64,000 nt of DNA from CAVRTM01 sp963696105 (GCA_963696105.1 CAVOIP010000002.1:434001-498000); one strand, 5' to 3'; shown: positions 7,277 to 17,340, counted from the first letter of the stretch. Made by a program: numbers and translations. Notes: a model not told the origin generated them from the sequence alone.

Positions 7277-8382
7277 CGAGGGACCCTTCGTCCGTGCGCT
7301 GCGGAGCGGACCATGTCGGCCAGCCGCTCGTCGGCCTCGCGCTCGCCGACGCCTGCGGCGGCCGTGGCCATGGTCTCCAGCCGCTGCGCGTCGCCGAGCA
7401 GCGGGAGCAGCACGGCGTCCACCCACGCCGGCGTGACCTCGCCGTCGTCGACGAGGACTCCCCCACCGGCCGCGACGACGTCGGCGGCGTTGATCCGCTG
7501 CTCGCCGTTGCCGATCGGCAGGGGGACGTAGACCGCCGGCAGCCCGACCGCAGTCAGCTCGCAGACCGTGTTGGCCCCCGCCCGCGCGACCACCAGGTCG
7601 GCGGCGGCGTACGCGAGCTCCATGCGGTCGGCGTACGGGACGACGACGTAGGGGGCGCCGGACCGCTCGGCGCCCGGGTCGAACTCCTTGCCCAGCCCGC
7701 TGACGTGCAGCACCTGCACGCCCGCGGCACGCAGGGCCCGGACGCGCTCGGCGAAGGTGGCGTTGAGCCGCTGCGCACCCAGCGAGCCGCCGGTGACCAG
7801 CAGCGTGGGCCGGGTGTCGGAGAGACCGAAGTGGGCCAGGGCCTCGTCGCGCGCCGCGGCCCGGTCGAGCCGGGCGATCTCGGAGCGCAGCGGCATGCCC
7901 ACCACCGTGGCGTGGGGCAGCACCGTCGAGGCGAACGTCGTGGCGACGTACGGGGTCATGCGCGCGCCCAGCCGGTTGGCCATCCCCGGACGGGCGTTCT
8001 GCTCGTGCACGACGATGGGGATCGCCCGGCGCCGGGCGGCGAGGTAGGCGGGGGTCGAGACGTAGCCGCCGAAGCCGACGACGACCTCCGCGCCGGCCTC
8101 GTCGATGGCCGCACCAGCCGCGAGGACGGCACGGCGCATGGAGGCAGGCAGCCGGGCCAGGTCGGTCGAGGGGCGCCGCGGGAAGGCGACCTTGGGGATC
8201 GTGCGCAGGGGGTAGCCCCGGGCGGGCACCAGCCGCTGCTCGAGCCCGGTCTCGGTGCCGAGGGCGGTGATCCGCACGTCGGGGTCGCTGCGGCGCAGGC
8301 AGTCGGCCAGGGCCAGAAGTGGTGACACGTGCCCGGCGGAGCCGCCGCCGGCCAGCAGGACAGAGGACAGTCCGGTGCTCAT
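7273..8382 (-). CDS. murG: UDP-GlcNAc:lipid I transferase MurG
   Basis: Membrane-associated GT28 glycosyltransferase that converts lipid I to lipid II at the inner face of the membrane. Both glycine-rich donor/acceptor loops are visible: LLAGGGSAGHVSPLLALAD (about 9-27) and VTGGSLGAQRLN (about 191-202). Also seen are GFGGYVSTP, HEQNARPGMANR, and the UDP-GlcNAc-site region ARAGANTVCEL followed by PLPIGNGEQRINA. The ATG at 8382 overlaps the ftsW stop and the TGA overlaps the murC start, so it is tightly coupled on both sides. The 369-residue length is standard. Confidence 0.97.
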   Translation of the reverse strand: MSTGLSSVLLAGGGSAGHVSPLLALADCLRRSDPDVRITALGTETGLEQRLVPARGYPLRTIPKVAFPRRPSTDLARLPASMRRAVLAAGAAIDEAGAEVVVGFGGYVSTPAYLAARRRAIPIVVHEQNARPGMANRLGARMTPYVATTFASTVLPHATVVGMPLRSEIARLDRAAARDEALAHFGLSDTRPTLLVTGGSLGAQRLNATFAERVRALRAAGVQVLHVSGLGKEFDPGAERSGAPYVVVPYADRMELAYAAADLVVARAGANTVCELTAVGLPAVYVPLPIGNGEQRINAADVVAAGGGVLVDDGEVTPAWVDAVLLPLLGDAQRLETMATAAAGVGEREADERLADMVRSAAHGRRVPR

Positions 8383-9653
8383 CCACGGCTCCGTCGCCGG
8401 CGGGCCGGCAAGACCGCGAGGGAGCGGGACACCACTCCGACGCGGGTGGACAGCGCCTCGGAGCAGCCAGGTTCGTTGCGGGCGAAGGAGATCAGCATGC
8501 CGAGGCCGAAGAGCGTGGTCACCAGGGCCGAGCCTCCGGCTGACACCAGCGGCAACGGCACGCCGATGACCGGCAGGGCGCCGATGACCGAGCCGATGTT
8601 GATGATCGCCTGGACCAGGATCCACACCATGACGCCGGCGCTGGCGACGCGGATGAAGAAGTCGTCGGTGCGGCTGACGAGCCGGTAGCAGGCGAACGCG
8701 AGGGCCGCGAACAGGCCCATGACCACGAACGTCCCGGGCAGCCCGAGCTCCTCGCCGATGATCGAGAAGATGAAGTCGTTGTGCGCCTCGGGCAGCCACT
8801 GCCACTTCTCCCGGCTGGCGCCCAGCCCGACACCCCACCACCCGCCGTCCGCGAGGGCGTAGAGGCCGTGGCAGGTCTGGAAGCCCGTGCCGTTGGGGTC
8901 GGCGCACGCCCCGGCGAGCCACGAGCTGATGCGACCCATGCGGTTGCCGCTGGTGAGCGCCATGACCGCCGCGAGCCCGGCACCCGCCGCCCCGGCCATG
9001 ACGAACAGGCGGCTCGAGACGCCGGACGCGAAGAGCATGCCGCCCAGGATCGCCATGAGGACGAGCGCGGTGCCCAGGTCCCCGCCGACGAGAACGAGCC
9101 CGAGGAGCACGAACCCGGCGGGGAAGACCAGCGGCACCATGACGTGGACGATCTCGCCCAGCTGGCGCCGCTTCCTGGCCAGGACGGTCGCGCCGAACAG
9201 GACCAGGCCGATCTTGGCGAGCTCCGACGGCTGCATCTGCAGGCCACCCACGGCGATCCAGTTGCGGTTGCCGTTGACGCTGACGCCGAGAGGCGTGAAC
9301 ACCAGCGTCTGGAGCAGCAGCGACCCGCCGAGCACCGGCACCGCAAGGCGCTTCCAGATACGCACCGGCAGCCTGCTGGCGACAGCCGCCCCGATCACCC
9401 CGATGACCGCGAACCGCAGCTGGCCGAGGAAGACGGTGTAGGAGGAGTGGTTCTGCAACAGCGACGTGACGCTGGATGCCGACAGCACCATGACCAGGCC
9501 GATCACGACGAGCATCGCCGTCGCCCCGAGCAGCAGGTAGTAGGTGGTCACCGGGGAGTCGAAGCGCTCGGCGACGGAGAAGGCGCCGCGCCAGCCCGCC
9601 TGCGGGGCGGACGAGGCGGACGAGGAACGCGCTGTGCTGCTGGTGGTGCTCAC
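8379..9653 (-). CDS. ftsW: Lipid II polymerase FtsW (SEDS family)
   Basis: Multi-pass SEDS glycosyltransferase that polymerises lipid II at the septum together with FtsI. The 424 residues show a short Ser-rich N-terminus and about ten hydrophobic segments. Typical SEDS stretches are visible: GLVMVLSASSV in TM1, GGLQMQPSELAKIGLVLF, GGDLGTALVLMAI, GLGASREKWQWLPEAHNDFIFSIIGEELGL (in parts) and the terminal GVPLPLVSAGGSALV. GTG start at 9653 overlaps the murD stop by 4 nt and its own TGA overlaps the murG ATG. Confidence 0.96.
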   Translation of the reverse strand: MSTTSSTARSSSASSAPQAGWRGAFSVAERFDSPVTTYYLLLGATAMLVVIGLVMVLSASSVTSLLQNHSSYTVFLGQLRFAVIGVIGAAVASRLPVRIWKRLAVPVLGGSLLLQTLVFTPLGVSVNGNRNWIAVGGLQMQPSELAKIGLVLFGATVLARKRRQLGEIVHVMVPLVFPAGFVLLGLVLVGGDLGTALVLMAILGGMLFASGVSSRLFVMAGAAGAGLAAVMALTSGNRMGRISSWLAGACADPNGTGFQTCHGLYALADGGWWGVGLGASREKWQWLPEAHNDFIFSIIGEELGLPGTFVVMGLFAALAFACYRLVSRTDDFFIRVASAGVMVWILVQAIINIGSVIGALPVIGVPLPLVSAGGSALVTTLFGLGMLISFARNEPGCSEALSTRVGVVSRSLAVLPARRRRSRG

Positions 9654-11173
9654 GATGCCGGGGGCCCTCCGGGTCGGCTCGCGTGACGCTGCACGGCCTC
9701 GGCGAAGGCGTCGCCGCGCGCTGCGTAGCTGGCGAACATGTCCATCGAGGCAGCCGCCGGCGCGAGCAGGACGACGTCACCGGGGGCCGCCAGGGCGACG
9801 GCCTCGGTGATGACGACATCCATGACACCAGTGTCCGTGTCGGGCACGTCGACGACGGGGACGTCGGGCGCGTGTCGCGCGAGGGCCTCGGCGATCCGCG
9901 CCCGGTCCGCCCCGATGAGGACGACACCGCGCAGCCGGTCGGCGGCGGCGCTCACCAGGTCGTCCACCTCGGCGCCCTTGAGCAGCCCGCCCGCGACCCA
10001 GACGACGTGCTCGAAGGCCATCAGCGACGCGGCGGCCGCGTGCGGGTTGGTGGCCTTGGAGTCGTCGACGAAGCGGACCTCGTCGACGACCGCGACGTCG
10101 GCGATGCGGTGCGCGTCGGGCACGAACGAGCGCAGGCCGTCGCGGACGGCCACCGGCGGCACGCCGTACGCGCGGGCCAGGGCCGCGGCGGCCAGGGCGT
10201 TGGCGACGTAGTGCGGGGCGACCGACGGGGCCTCGCCCTGCAGGTCGGCGATGGTGGCGAGCTCGGCCGCGGAGGTGCGTCGCTGCTCGACGAACGCGCG
10301 GTCGGCCAGCACGTCGTCGACGAGACCCACCATGGACAGCCCAGGGACGCCGAGGGTGAAGCCGATGGCCCGGCATCCCTCGACCACGTCGGCGTCCATC
10401 ACCAGCTGCTCGGTCACCGGGTCCTGCACGTTGTAGACGCAGGCGATCTCGGTGTTCTGGTAGACCCGGCCCTTGGCGAGCCGGTAGTCCTCGAGCGAGC
10501 CGTGCCAGTCGATGTGGTCGGGGGCGACGTTGAGGCAGGCCGAGGCGACCGGCGCCACCGAGCGCTGCCAGTGGAGCTGGAAGCTGGACAGCTCGACGGC
10601 CAGCACGTCGTACGGGTCGGGGTGCAGCACGGCCTCGAGCAGCGGTGTGCCCACGTTGCCGGCGCTGGTCGCGCGCAGGCCCGCGGCGCGCAGGATCGAG
10701 GCCAGCATGTTGACCGTGGTGGTCTTGCCGTTGGTGCCGGTGACGGTGATCCACGGCGCGGCACCGACGCGGGGTCGCATCCGCCACGCCAGCTCGACCT
10801 CACCCCAGACCGGGATGCCCGACTGCGCGGCGTGGACGAGCAGGGGGTGGTCGGGGCGCAGCCCCGGGGACGTGACGACCAGCTCGGTGCCCTCGGGCAC
10901 GGTGATCACGTGCTCGGCGCCGATGCGGACGTCGACGTCGAGGATGTCCAGGATGTGCGCCCGCTCGCGGATGGCCTCGGTGGCGTCGGCGCTGACCGCG
11001 GTGACGACCGCGCCGCGTTCGGCCAGGGCGTCGGCCGCGGCGAAGCCGCTCACGCCCAGGCCTGCCACCAGGACCCGAAGGCCGGCCCAGTCGGCGTCGC
11101 GGTGGGTCAGGCCGGGGTGCCCGGTGGGCTCGTAGGCGTCGCTGCCGTGCTGGCCGGTGTGCGCGCCGCTCAT
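9650..11173 (-). CDS. murD: UDP-MurNAc-L-alanine--D-glutamate ligase MurD
   Basis: ATP-dependent cytoplasmic ligase adding D-Glu. N-terminal dinucleotide-fold VLVAGLGVSGFAAADALAERG (split between about 34 and 55), central ATP site WITVTGTNGKTTTVNML, conserved ELSSFQL, LNVAPDHIDWHGS and the C-terminal FVDDSKATNPHAA are present. The 507-residue protein is slightly longer than typical because of a ~30-residue polar N-terminal extension before the Rossmann domain. The ATG at 11173 was chosen because it overlaps the mraY stop as ATGA, matching the junctions around it. Confidence 0.96.
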   Translation of the reverse strand: MSGAHTGQHGSDAYEPTGHPGLTHRDADWAGLRVLVAGLGVSGFAAADALAERGAVVTAVSADATEAIRERAHILDILDVDVRIGAEHVITVPEGTELVVTSPGLRPDHPLLVHAAQSGIPVWGEVELAWRMRPRVGAAPWITVTGTNGKTTTVNMLASILRAAGLRATSAGNVGTPLLEAVLHPDPYDVLAVELSSFQLHWQRSVAPVASACLNVAPDHIDWHGSLEDYRLAKGRVYQNTEIACVYNVQDPVTEQLVMDADVVEGCRAIGFTLGVPGLSMVGLVDDVLADRAFVEQRRTSAAELATIADLQGEAPSVAPHYVANALAAAALARAYGVPPVAVRDGLRSFVPDAHRIADVAVVDEVRFVDDSKATNPHAAAASLMAFEHVVWVAGGLLKGAEVDDLVSAAADRLRGVVLIGADRARIAEALARHAPDVPVVDVPDTDTGVMDVVITEAVALAAPGDVVLLAPAAASMDMFASYAARGDAFAEAVQRHASRPGGPPAS

Positions 11174-12252
11174 CCTGCTCCGACCACCCATTCCGCATAG
11201 AAGAGTCCGAGGCCCAGCGCCACGAACAGGCCGGCGATGATCCAGAACCGGATCACGATGGTGACCTCGTTCCATCCCACCAGCTCGAAGTGGTGCTGCA
11301 GCGGGGCCATCCTGAACACCCGCTTCCCGGTCATCTTGAACGACCCGACCTGGATGATCACCGACAGGGTGATGATGACGAACAGCCCACCGAGGATGAC
11401 CACCAGCAGCTCGGTGCGGGTGGTGATCGCGAGGCCGGCGAGCGCGCCACCGAGGGACAGGGAGCCGGTGTCACCCATGAAGATCTTGGCCGGCGAGGCG
11501 TTCCACCACAGGAACCCGAAGCAGGCGCCCATGACGCAGGCGGCGACGACCGCCAGGTCGTGGGCGTCGCGCACCTCGTAGCACTTGATGCCCGGGTTGG
11601 TCTGGCAGTTCTGGTTGAACTGCCAGATGCTGATCAGCACGTAGGCGGCGAACACCATGACGCTCGTCCCGGTCGCCAGGCCGTCGAGGCCGTCGGTGAG
11701 GTTCACCCCGTTGCTGGTGCCGGCGATCATCAGGTTGGCCCAGAGGACGAACAGCAGCAGCCCGACCAGCGTGCCCGCGAAGGCGAGGTTGACGTTGGTG
11801 TCGCGCACGAACGAGATGTACGGCACCGCCGGGGTGCGGAACGAGCTGTTGGGGAACTGCAGCGCCAGCACCGCGAAGATCACCGCGACCAGCGTCTGCC
11901 CTGCGAGCTTCTGCTTGCTGCGCAGGCCGAGGCTGCGTTGCTTGGAGATCTTGATGTAGTCGTCGAGGAAGCCGATCAGCCCCAACCCGGCCATGAGGAA
12001 CAGCACCAGGACCCCGCTCACCGTCAGGGGGGTGAGGGTGAACAGGTGCGCCGCGCCGTACGCCGCGAGCGAGGCTCCGATGATGACCGCACCGCCCATG
12101 GTGGGCGTGCCGCGCTTGGTGTGGTGCGAGGTGGGACCGTCGTCGCGGATGAACTGGCCGTAGCCGCGGCGGACGAGGAACTTGATGAACAGCGGCGTCC
12201 CCAGCAGCGCTATCACCAGCGAGACGAGGGCGGCGATCAGCACGGCCTTCAC
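11170..12252 (-). CDS. mraY: Phospho-MurNAc-pentapeptide transferase MraY
   Basis: Ten-pass membrane enzyme that moves phospho-MurNAc-pentapeptide onto undecaprenyl phosphate to make lipid I. Conserved cytoplasmic loops are visible: RDDGPTSHHTKRGTPTMGG (about 37-55), FLDDYIKISKQRSLGLR, NLTDGLDGLATG with catalytic-site aspartates, and FMGDTGSLSLGGALAGLA. The 360-residue length is normal. The GTG start at 12252 overlaps the murF stop and the TGA overlaps the murD ATG. Confidence 0.97.
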   Translation of the reverse strand: MKAVLIAALVSLVIALLGTPLFIKFLVRRGYGQFIRDDGPTSHHTKRGTPTMGGAVIIGASLAAYGAAHLFTLTPLTVSGVLVLFLMAGLGLIGFLDDYIKISKQRSLGLRSKQKLAGQTLVAVIFAVLALQFPNSSFRTPAVPYISFVRDTNVNLAFAGTLVGLLLFVLWANLMIAGTSNGVNLTDGLDGLATGTSVMVFAAYVLISIWQFNQNCQTNPGIKCYEVRDAHDLAVVAACVMGACFGFLWWNASPAKIFMGDTGSLSLGGALAGLAITTRTELLVVILGGLFVIITLSVIIQVGSFKMTGKRVFRMAPLQHHFELVGWNEVTIVIRFWIIAGLFVALGLGLFYAEWVVGAG

Positions 12253-13661
12253 GAGCGGGGCTCCCCTTCAGGAAGGTCGACGAGGCGGTCTCCGAGGAAG
12301 CGGAGCCCGGCGTCACGGCTGGACTTCAGCAGCACCACGTCACCGGCGGTGAGCTCACGGGCGAGCAGCTCGTGGGCCGCGTCGGCGTCGGGCACCCACG
12401 CGGACTCCTGCCCCCAGGAGCCCTCCTGGCGGGCGCCGCTGTCGATCGGACGGGCCCCCTCGCCGACGACGACGAGGCGCTTGATGTCGAGGCGCACCGC
12501 GAGCCGGCCGATCGCGTCGTGCTCGGCGACCGAGTCCTGGCCCAGCTCGAGCATCTCCCCCAGCACCGCCCAGGTGCGCCGGGCGCGACCCATCGCCGCG
12601 AGCGCCTTCAGCGCCGCACGGACCGAGTCGGGGTTGGCGTTGTAGGCGTCGTTGACCACGGTCACGCCGTCGGCCCGCTCGTGCACCTCCATCCGCCAGC
12701 GGCTGGCCGGGCGGGCGTCGCCGAGCGCCTCGGCGACCTGCGGCAGCCTCATGCCGACGCCGAGCGCGACGGCGGCCACGGACAGGGCGTTGCCGACGTG
12801 GTGCTCCCCGTGCAGGCCCAGCGTGACGGGCGCCTCCCCCTCCGCGGTGGACAGCGTGAACGAGGGGCGCCCGGACTCGTCGAGCCGGACACCGGTGGCG
12901 CGCACCTCGGCCGACGGCGACTCGCCGACCCCGACGACCCGCGCCCGGGTGCGCCGGCCCATGCCGGCCACGACCGGGTCGTCGAGGTTGAGGACCGCGA
13001 CGCCGGTGGCGGGCAGCGCCTGGACCAGCTCGGACTTGGCCTCCGCGATCGCGGCGCGCGAGCCGAACTCGCCGACGTGGGCGGTGCCGACGTTCAGCAC
13101 CACGCCGATCGACGGTGGCGCGATCCCGGTGAGGTAGGCGATGTGCCCGATGCCGCGGGCGCCCATCTCCACCACGAGGAACCGGGTGGTCGGCGTGATG
13201 CGGGCGACCGTGAGCGGGACCCCCACCTCGGAGTTGAGCGACCCGGTGTTGGCCACGGTCTCGCCGTGGCGCGCGAGCACCGAGGCCAGCAGGTCCTTGG
13301 TGCTCGTCTTGCCGGAGGACCCGGTGACCCCGATGACCGTGAGGTCGGGGCTGCGGTCGACCAGGGCCCGCGCCAGGGCGGCGAAGGCCTCCTGGACGTC
13401 GGTCACGACGACGCACGGCAGGTCCGGCAGCGCTCGGGTGGTGAGGGCGGCGAGGGCGCCTGCGGCGCGGGCCGCCCCGGCGAAGAGGTGGCCGTCGGCG
13501 CTCTCGCCCACCCGTGCGACGTAGAGGCTGCCGGGCGCCGCCTCGCGGGAGTCGGTGACGACAGGCCCGTCGACGACGAGCTCAGACACGTCGTCACCGG
13601 TGGGGCTGTGCAGGACGCCGCCGGTGATGGCAGCGACCTCCCGCAGGGGCAGGGGGATCAA
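12249..13661 (-). CDS. murF: UDP-MurNAc-tripeptide--D-Ala-D-Ala ligase MurF, TTG start
   Basis: Adds the D-Ala-D-Ala dipeptide to complete the UDP-MurNAc-pentapeptide. Visible: N-terminal tripeptide-binding domain with VVTDSREAAPGSLYVA, ATP site VIGVTGSSGKTSTKDLLA (about 104-121), VEMGARGIGHIAYL, NDAYNANPDSVRAAL and VLGEMLELG. The 470 residues match the family. The only start consistent with the conserved N-terminus MIPLPLREVAAITGG is a TTG at 13661, which forms a TTGA overlap with the murE stop. TTG starts are weak, so coupling to murE translation is probably important. Confidence 0.95.
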   Translation of the reverse strand: MIPLPLREVAAITGGVLHSPTGDDVSELVVDGPVVTDSREAAPGSLYVARVGESADGHLFAGAARAAGALAALTTRALPDLPCVVVTDVQEAFAALARALVDRSPDLTVIGVTGSSGKTSTKDLLASVLARHGETVANTGSLNSEVGVPLTVARITPTTRFLVVEMGARGIGHIAYLTGIAPPSIGVVLNVGTAHVGEFGSRAAIAEAKSELVQALPATGVAVLNLDDPVVAGMGRRTRARVVGVGESPSAEVRATGVRLDESGRPSFTLSTAEGEAPVTLGLHGEHHVGNALSVAAVALGVGMRLPQVAEALGDARPASRWRMEVHERADGVTVVNDAYNANPDSVRAALKALAAMGRARRTWAVLGEMLELGQDSVAEHDAIGRLAVRLDIKRLVVVGEGARPIDSGARQEGSWGQESAWVPDADAAHELLARELTAGDVVLLKSSRDAGLRFLGDRLVDLPEGEPRS

Positions 13662-15247
13662 ACCGTGGGCTCCTTGTGGTGGTGGCGGCTTCGTTCGCTC
13701 AGGGCTGCGCGCAGCTCGTCGCGGTCGTCGAAGGGGTGGACGGTCCCGTCGACCTCCTGGCCGGTCTCGTGGCCCTTGCCGAGGACGGCGACGGTGTCCC
13801 CCGGCCCGGCGAGGGCGACGGCGGCGCGGATCGCGGCGGCACGTCCGCCGACCTCGCGCAGGTCGGTGGCGGTGGTGTCCGCACCCGACGTCGTACGGGC
13901 GGCCAGCACGGAGCGGGCGCCGGCGAGCACCTCGGCGCGGATGGCGGCGGGGTCCTCGGAGCGGGGGTTGTCGTCGGTGACGACGACGACGTCGGCACCC
14001 GTCGCGGCGGCGGCGCCCATCGCCTGCCGCTTGCCGGGGTCGCGGTCGCCACCGGCACCGAGGACGGCGATGAGCGCCCCGGTGGTCTCACGGCGCAGGG
14101 CGCCCAGGGCGGCCGAGACCGCGTCGGCGGTGTGGGCGAAGTCGACGACCGCCAGCGGTGCGCCATCGCCCTCGACGGCGTCGACGGCGACCCGCTCCAT
14201 CCGGCCGGGCACGTGCGGCTCGGCGTGGACGGCGCGGACGATGTCGTCGTCGGCCACCCCGCTGACGGCGAGCACGAGGGCGGCCACGGCGGTGTTGACC
14301 TGGTTGAAGTCCCCAGGCAGCGCAGACCGGAGCGGCAGCCGGCGGGAGCCCGCGACGAGGTCGAACCGGCCGCCGCCGCCGACGGTGGGCTCGACGCGCC
14401 AGTCGGCGACCACGTCGGGGCGGGAGGTCACGGTGACGACCGGCACGGTCGCCTCGGCCGCCAGCCGCCGGCCCCACGCGTCGTCGACGCAGACGACGCC
14501 GCGGCGCGCGCGCTGCGGGGTGAAGAGGCTGGCCTTGGCGGCGTAGTACTGCTCCATCGTCCCGTGGAAGTCGAGGTGGTCCTGGGACAGGTTGGTGAAG
14601 GCGGCGACGTCGTAGACGACGGGGTCCACCCGGTGCAGCTCGAGCGCGTGGCTGGACACCTCCATCGTGCACGTGTCGACGCCCCGCTCACGCATGACGG
14701 CCAGCAGCGCGTGCAGGTCCGGCGACTCCGGGGTGGTGCGCACGCTCTTGACCCGCTCGTCCGCCACGCGCGTCTCGACCGTGCCGACCAGGCCGGTCAC
14801 GTGTCCGAGGGCCCGCCAGGCGGAGTCGATGAGGTAGGCGGTGGTCGTCTTGCCGTTGGTGCCGGTGATCCCGACCATCCGCAGGTGCTCGGCCGGGGAG
14901 CCGTGCACGAGCGCGGCGACGCTGCCGAGGACGGCGCGGGGCTGCGGGACGACCACGGCCGGTACGGCGACGCCGGCGCGGGCGAGCAGCGAAGCCCCCT
15001 CCGCGTCGGTCAGCACGGCGACCGCACCCCGGGCGAGGACGTCAGCGCCGAAGGCGGCGCCGTGGACGCGGGCCCCCGGCAGGGCGGCGTACAGGTCCCC
15101 GGGCTGGACCGCCCGCGAGTCGAGGGTCACCCCGGTGACCCGGACATCAGGACCGGGGCCGGGAGCGGTCGGTGCACCGGCGCACGCGGCCACCTCGCTG
15201 AGGCTGGTCGTGCGCGGAGATCGGGGTCGCAGGGCCACACTCACCAC
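13658..15247 (-). CDS. murE: UDP-MurNAc-dipeptide--diaminopimelate ligase MurE
   Basis: Adds the third residue of the stem peptide. ATP site MVGITGTNGKTTTAYLID (about 127-144), TMEVSSHAL with the conserved serine/histidine, LSQDHLDFHGTMEQYYAAK containing the carbamylated-lysine region, DFAHTADAV, and VTDDNPRSEDPAAIR are present. The DNPRSEDP motif is the recognised determinant for diaminopimelate rather than L-lysine as substrate, so the wall is predicted to be DAP-type. GTG start at 15247; the gap to ftsI is 7 nt and the stop overlaps the murF TTG. The length of 529 residues is normal. Confidence 0.96.
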   Translation of the reverse strand: MVSVALRPRSPRTTSLSEVAACAGAPTAPGPGPDVRVTGVTLDSRAVQPGDLYAALPGARVHGAAFGADVLARGAVAVLTDAEGASLLARAGVAVPAVVVPQPRAVLGSVAALVHGSPAEHLRMVGITGTNGKTTTAYLIDSAWRALGHVTGLVGTVETRVADERVKSVRTTPESPDLHALLAVMRERGVDTCTMEVSSHALELHRVDPVVYDVAAFTNLSQDHLDFHGTMEQYYAAKASLFTPQRARRGVVCVDDAWGRRLAAEATVPVVTVTSRPDVVADWRVEPTVGGGGRFDLVAGSRRLPLRSALPGDFNQVNTAVAALVLAVSGVADDDIVRAVHAEPHVPGRMERVAVDAVEGDGAPLAVVDFAHTADAVSAALGALRRETTGALIAVLGAGGDRDPGKRQAMGAAAATGADVVVVTDDNPRSEDPAAIRAEVLAGARSVLAARTTSGADTTATDLREVGGRAAAIRAAVALAGPGDTVAVLGKGHETGQEVDGTVHPFDDRDELRAALSERSRHHHKEPTV

Positions 15248-15254
15248 GAGGACG

Positions 15255-17336
15255 TTACCGCTCCGCGGTCTTGAGCTTGATGGTGGGAGGCGTCGTGGCG
15301 CCGGTGGGCGGGATCTTCAGCTCCTGCAGGGCGTAGGTCATGACGTCGTGGAACACCGGCCCCGCGACGACGCCACCGAAGTAGCTCTTGACCGGTCGCT
15401 GCAGGGTGACGCCGACGACCAGCGCGGGCTTGTCGGCGGGGGCGAAGCCGATGAACGAGGCCGTCTTGCCGGAGTAGCGGCCGGTCTTGTCGTCGTAGCG
15501 GTCGGCGGTGCCGGTCTTGCCGGCGACGCGGTAACCGGGGATCTCCGCCTCGGGCGCGGTGCCGTCCTTGCCGACGACGCCCTCGAGCATCTCGCGCACC
15601 TGCTTGGCGACGGCGGGAGACACCACGCGCACCCCCTTCGGCGCCGGGGCGGCGGTGTAGCTGCCGTCGGGGTTCTCGCTGCCGGCGACCAGGCTGGGCG
15701 GCATGCGCACCCCGTCGTTGGCGACGGTCTGGAACACCCCGGCGGCCTGGATCGCGTTGAGCGAGAGTCCCTGGCCGAACATCATCGTGAACCGCTGTGA
15801 CCCGCTCCAGTCCGAGGGCTTGGAGACCAGCCCCGGGGTCTCGCCGGGGAAGCCGATGGGCGACTTCTCGCCGAGGCCGAACTTGCGCAGGTAGCTGTAC
15901 ATGGTGGCCGGCGGGAGGTGCTCCCCCACCAGCATCGTGCCGATGTTGCTGGACTGGGCCAGGACCTGCGCGAAGGTCAGGTGCTCGGTCGGGTGGTTGT
16001 GCGAGTCGTGGAAGACCGTGCCGGCCCGCGTGAGCGTGTTGGGCACCGTCACGGGCGTGTCAGGGGTGGCCACACCCTCCTGCAGTGCGGCGGACGCCGT
16101 GATGACCTTGCCGGTGGAGCCGGGCTCGTAGACCTCGTCGAAGGCGCGGTTGTCGAGGTCGCCGGAGGCCTTGGCCAGGTTGTTGGGGTCGAACGTGGGG
16201 TACGACGCCACGGCCAGCAGCTTTCCGGTCTTGACGTCGGTGACGGTCACCGTCCCCGAGAGCGCTTGCGTCTGCTTGACCTTCGCCGAGATGGCATTCT
16301 GCGCGAACCACTGCAGGTCGCTGTTCAGCGTCAGGCGCACGTCGCGGCCGTTGACCGCCGGGGTGCTGTGCTGGGTGTCGGTGGGGATGACCCGGCCGTC
16401 GCGCGACTGCTCGTAGCGGGTCACGCCGGGCGTGCCCTGCAGCTGCTTGTCCAGCAGCAGCTCGAGGCCGCCGCCCGGTCGCCCGTCGGCGCCCACGAAG
16501 CCGACCAGGGACGCCGCCGTGGTGGACGTGGGGTAGCTGCGCTTGGAGGTCGCCTCGGCGTCGATGCCGTTGATGCCCAGGGCCTTGATCTTGCGCCAGT
16601 TCAGGGGGGTGATGCCCTTGGCCACGTAGTTGAACGGCCGGGTGCCGGTCAGCTTGTCGGTGACGTCCTGGACGCTCATGCCCAGCAGCGGGGCCAGGTC
16701 GGCCGCCGCGCCGGCCACGCCGACCTTCTTGCGCGTCGTGGTGCCGTTCTCGGAGACCGTCTTGACGTACTGCGTCACCGCCTGCTGGTTGACGGTGATG
16801 TCGTAGCGCTCGATGCTCGCGGCGAGGACGACGCCGCCGGAGTCGACGATCTCACCGCGCAGGGCGGGCACCACGCTCGTGTGCAGCCGGCTGCCGAGGG
16901 CCTGCTCGGCCATCGTCGAGGCGTCCAGCGCCTGGATCCGCAGGAGCTGGGCGGCGAAGAGGCTGAACACGAACAGGGTCGCGATGAACAGCGCCCGCAC
17001 GCGCCGACGCGGGTGGCCGACGCCGAGACGGACCGGACGCCGCGGCCCGCGGGCGCCGGCGTGGTCGGAGGAGGGACGCGGCGACGCGGGGCGACGGGGC
17101 GGAACCGGCGCACCGGAGCGACGACCCGGTGGCGGGCCCTGCGCGCGACGGCGCGCGGCCTCCGCCGGGTCGACGGCCGGACGCGGTCGGGTGCGGGTCG
17201 CACCGGCGGCGCGCTGGGCGTTGCGCTGCGGGTCGCGCGGGCGCGCCGGGCGGAGCCGGTCGTCGGAGGGGTCTGCTGAGCCTGACGTGCCCGATGGGCG
17301 TCTGGGGGCGCCCTGCCTGCCTCGGGACTGCGTCAC
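15255..17336 (-). CDS. ftsI: Septal transpeptidase FtsI (class B penicillin-binding protein)
   Basis: Class B PBP cross-linking septal peptidoglycan with FtsW. A 114-residue cytoplasmic N-terminus very rich in Arg, Pro and Ala precedes one membrane segment (about 115-133, VRALFIATLFVFSLF), the dimerisation domain and the transpeptidase domain. Active-site motifs: S407-T-G-K in EPGSTGKV, S462-S-N in AQSSNIG, and K607-T-G in VAGKTGTADRY. GTG start at 17336 lies 4 nt beyond the ftsL stop. The length of 693 residues is somewhat above average because of the N-terminal extension, which is common in actinobacteria. Confidence 0.96.
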   Translation of the reverse strand: MTQSRGRQGAPRRPSGTSGSADPSDDRLRPARPRDPQRNAQRAAGATRTRPRPAVDPAEAARRRAQGPPPGRRSGAPVPPRRPASPRPSSDHAGARGPRRPVRLGVGHPRRRVRALFIATLFVFSLFAAQLLRIQALDASTMAEQALGSRLHTSVVPALRGEIVDSGGVVLAASIERYDITVNQQAVTQYVKTVSENGTTTRKKVGVAGAAADLAPLLGMSVQDVTDKLTGTRPFNYVAKGITPLNWRKIKALGINGIDAEATSKRSYPTSTTAASLVGFVGADGRPGGGLELLLDKQLQGTPGVTRYEQSRDGRVIPTDTQHSTPAVNGRDVRLTLNSDLQWFAQNAISAKVKQTQALSGTVTVTDVKTGKLLAVASYPTFDPNNLAKASGDLDNRAFDEVYEPGSTGKVITASAALQEGVATPDTPVTVPNTLTRAGTVFHDSHNHPTEHLTFAQVLAQSSNIGTMLVGEHLPPATMYSYLRKFGLGEKSPIGFPGETPGLVSKPSDWSGSQRFTMMFGQGLSLNAIQAAGVFQTVANDGVRMPPSLVAGSENPDGSYTAAPAPKGVRVVSPAVAKQVREMLEGVVGKDGTAPEAEIPGYRVAGKTGTADRYDDKTGRYSGKTASFIGFAPADKPALVVGVTLQRPVKSYFGGVVAGPVFHDVMTYALQELKIPPTGATTPPTIKLKTAER

Positions 17337-17340
17337 GCGT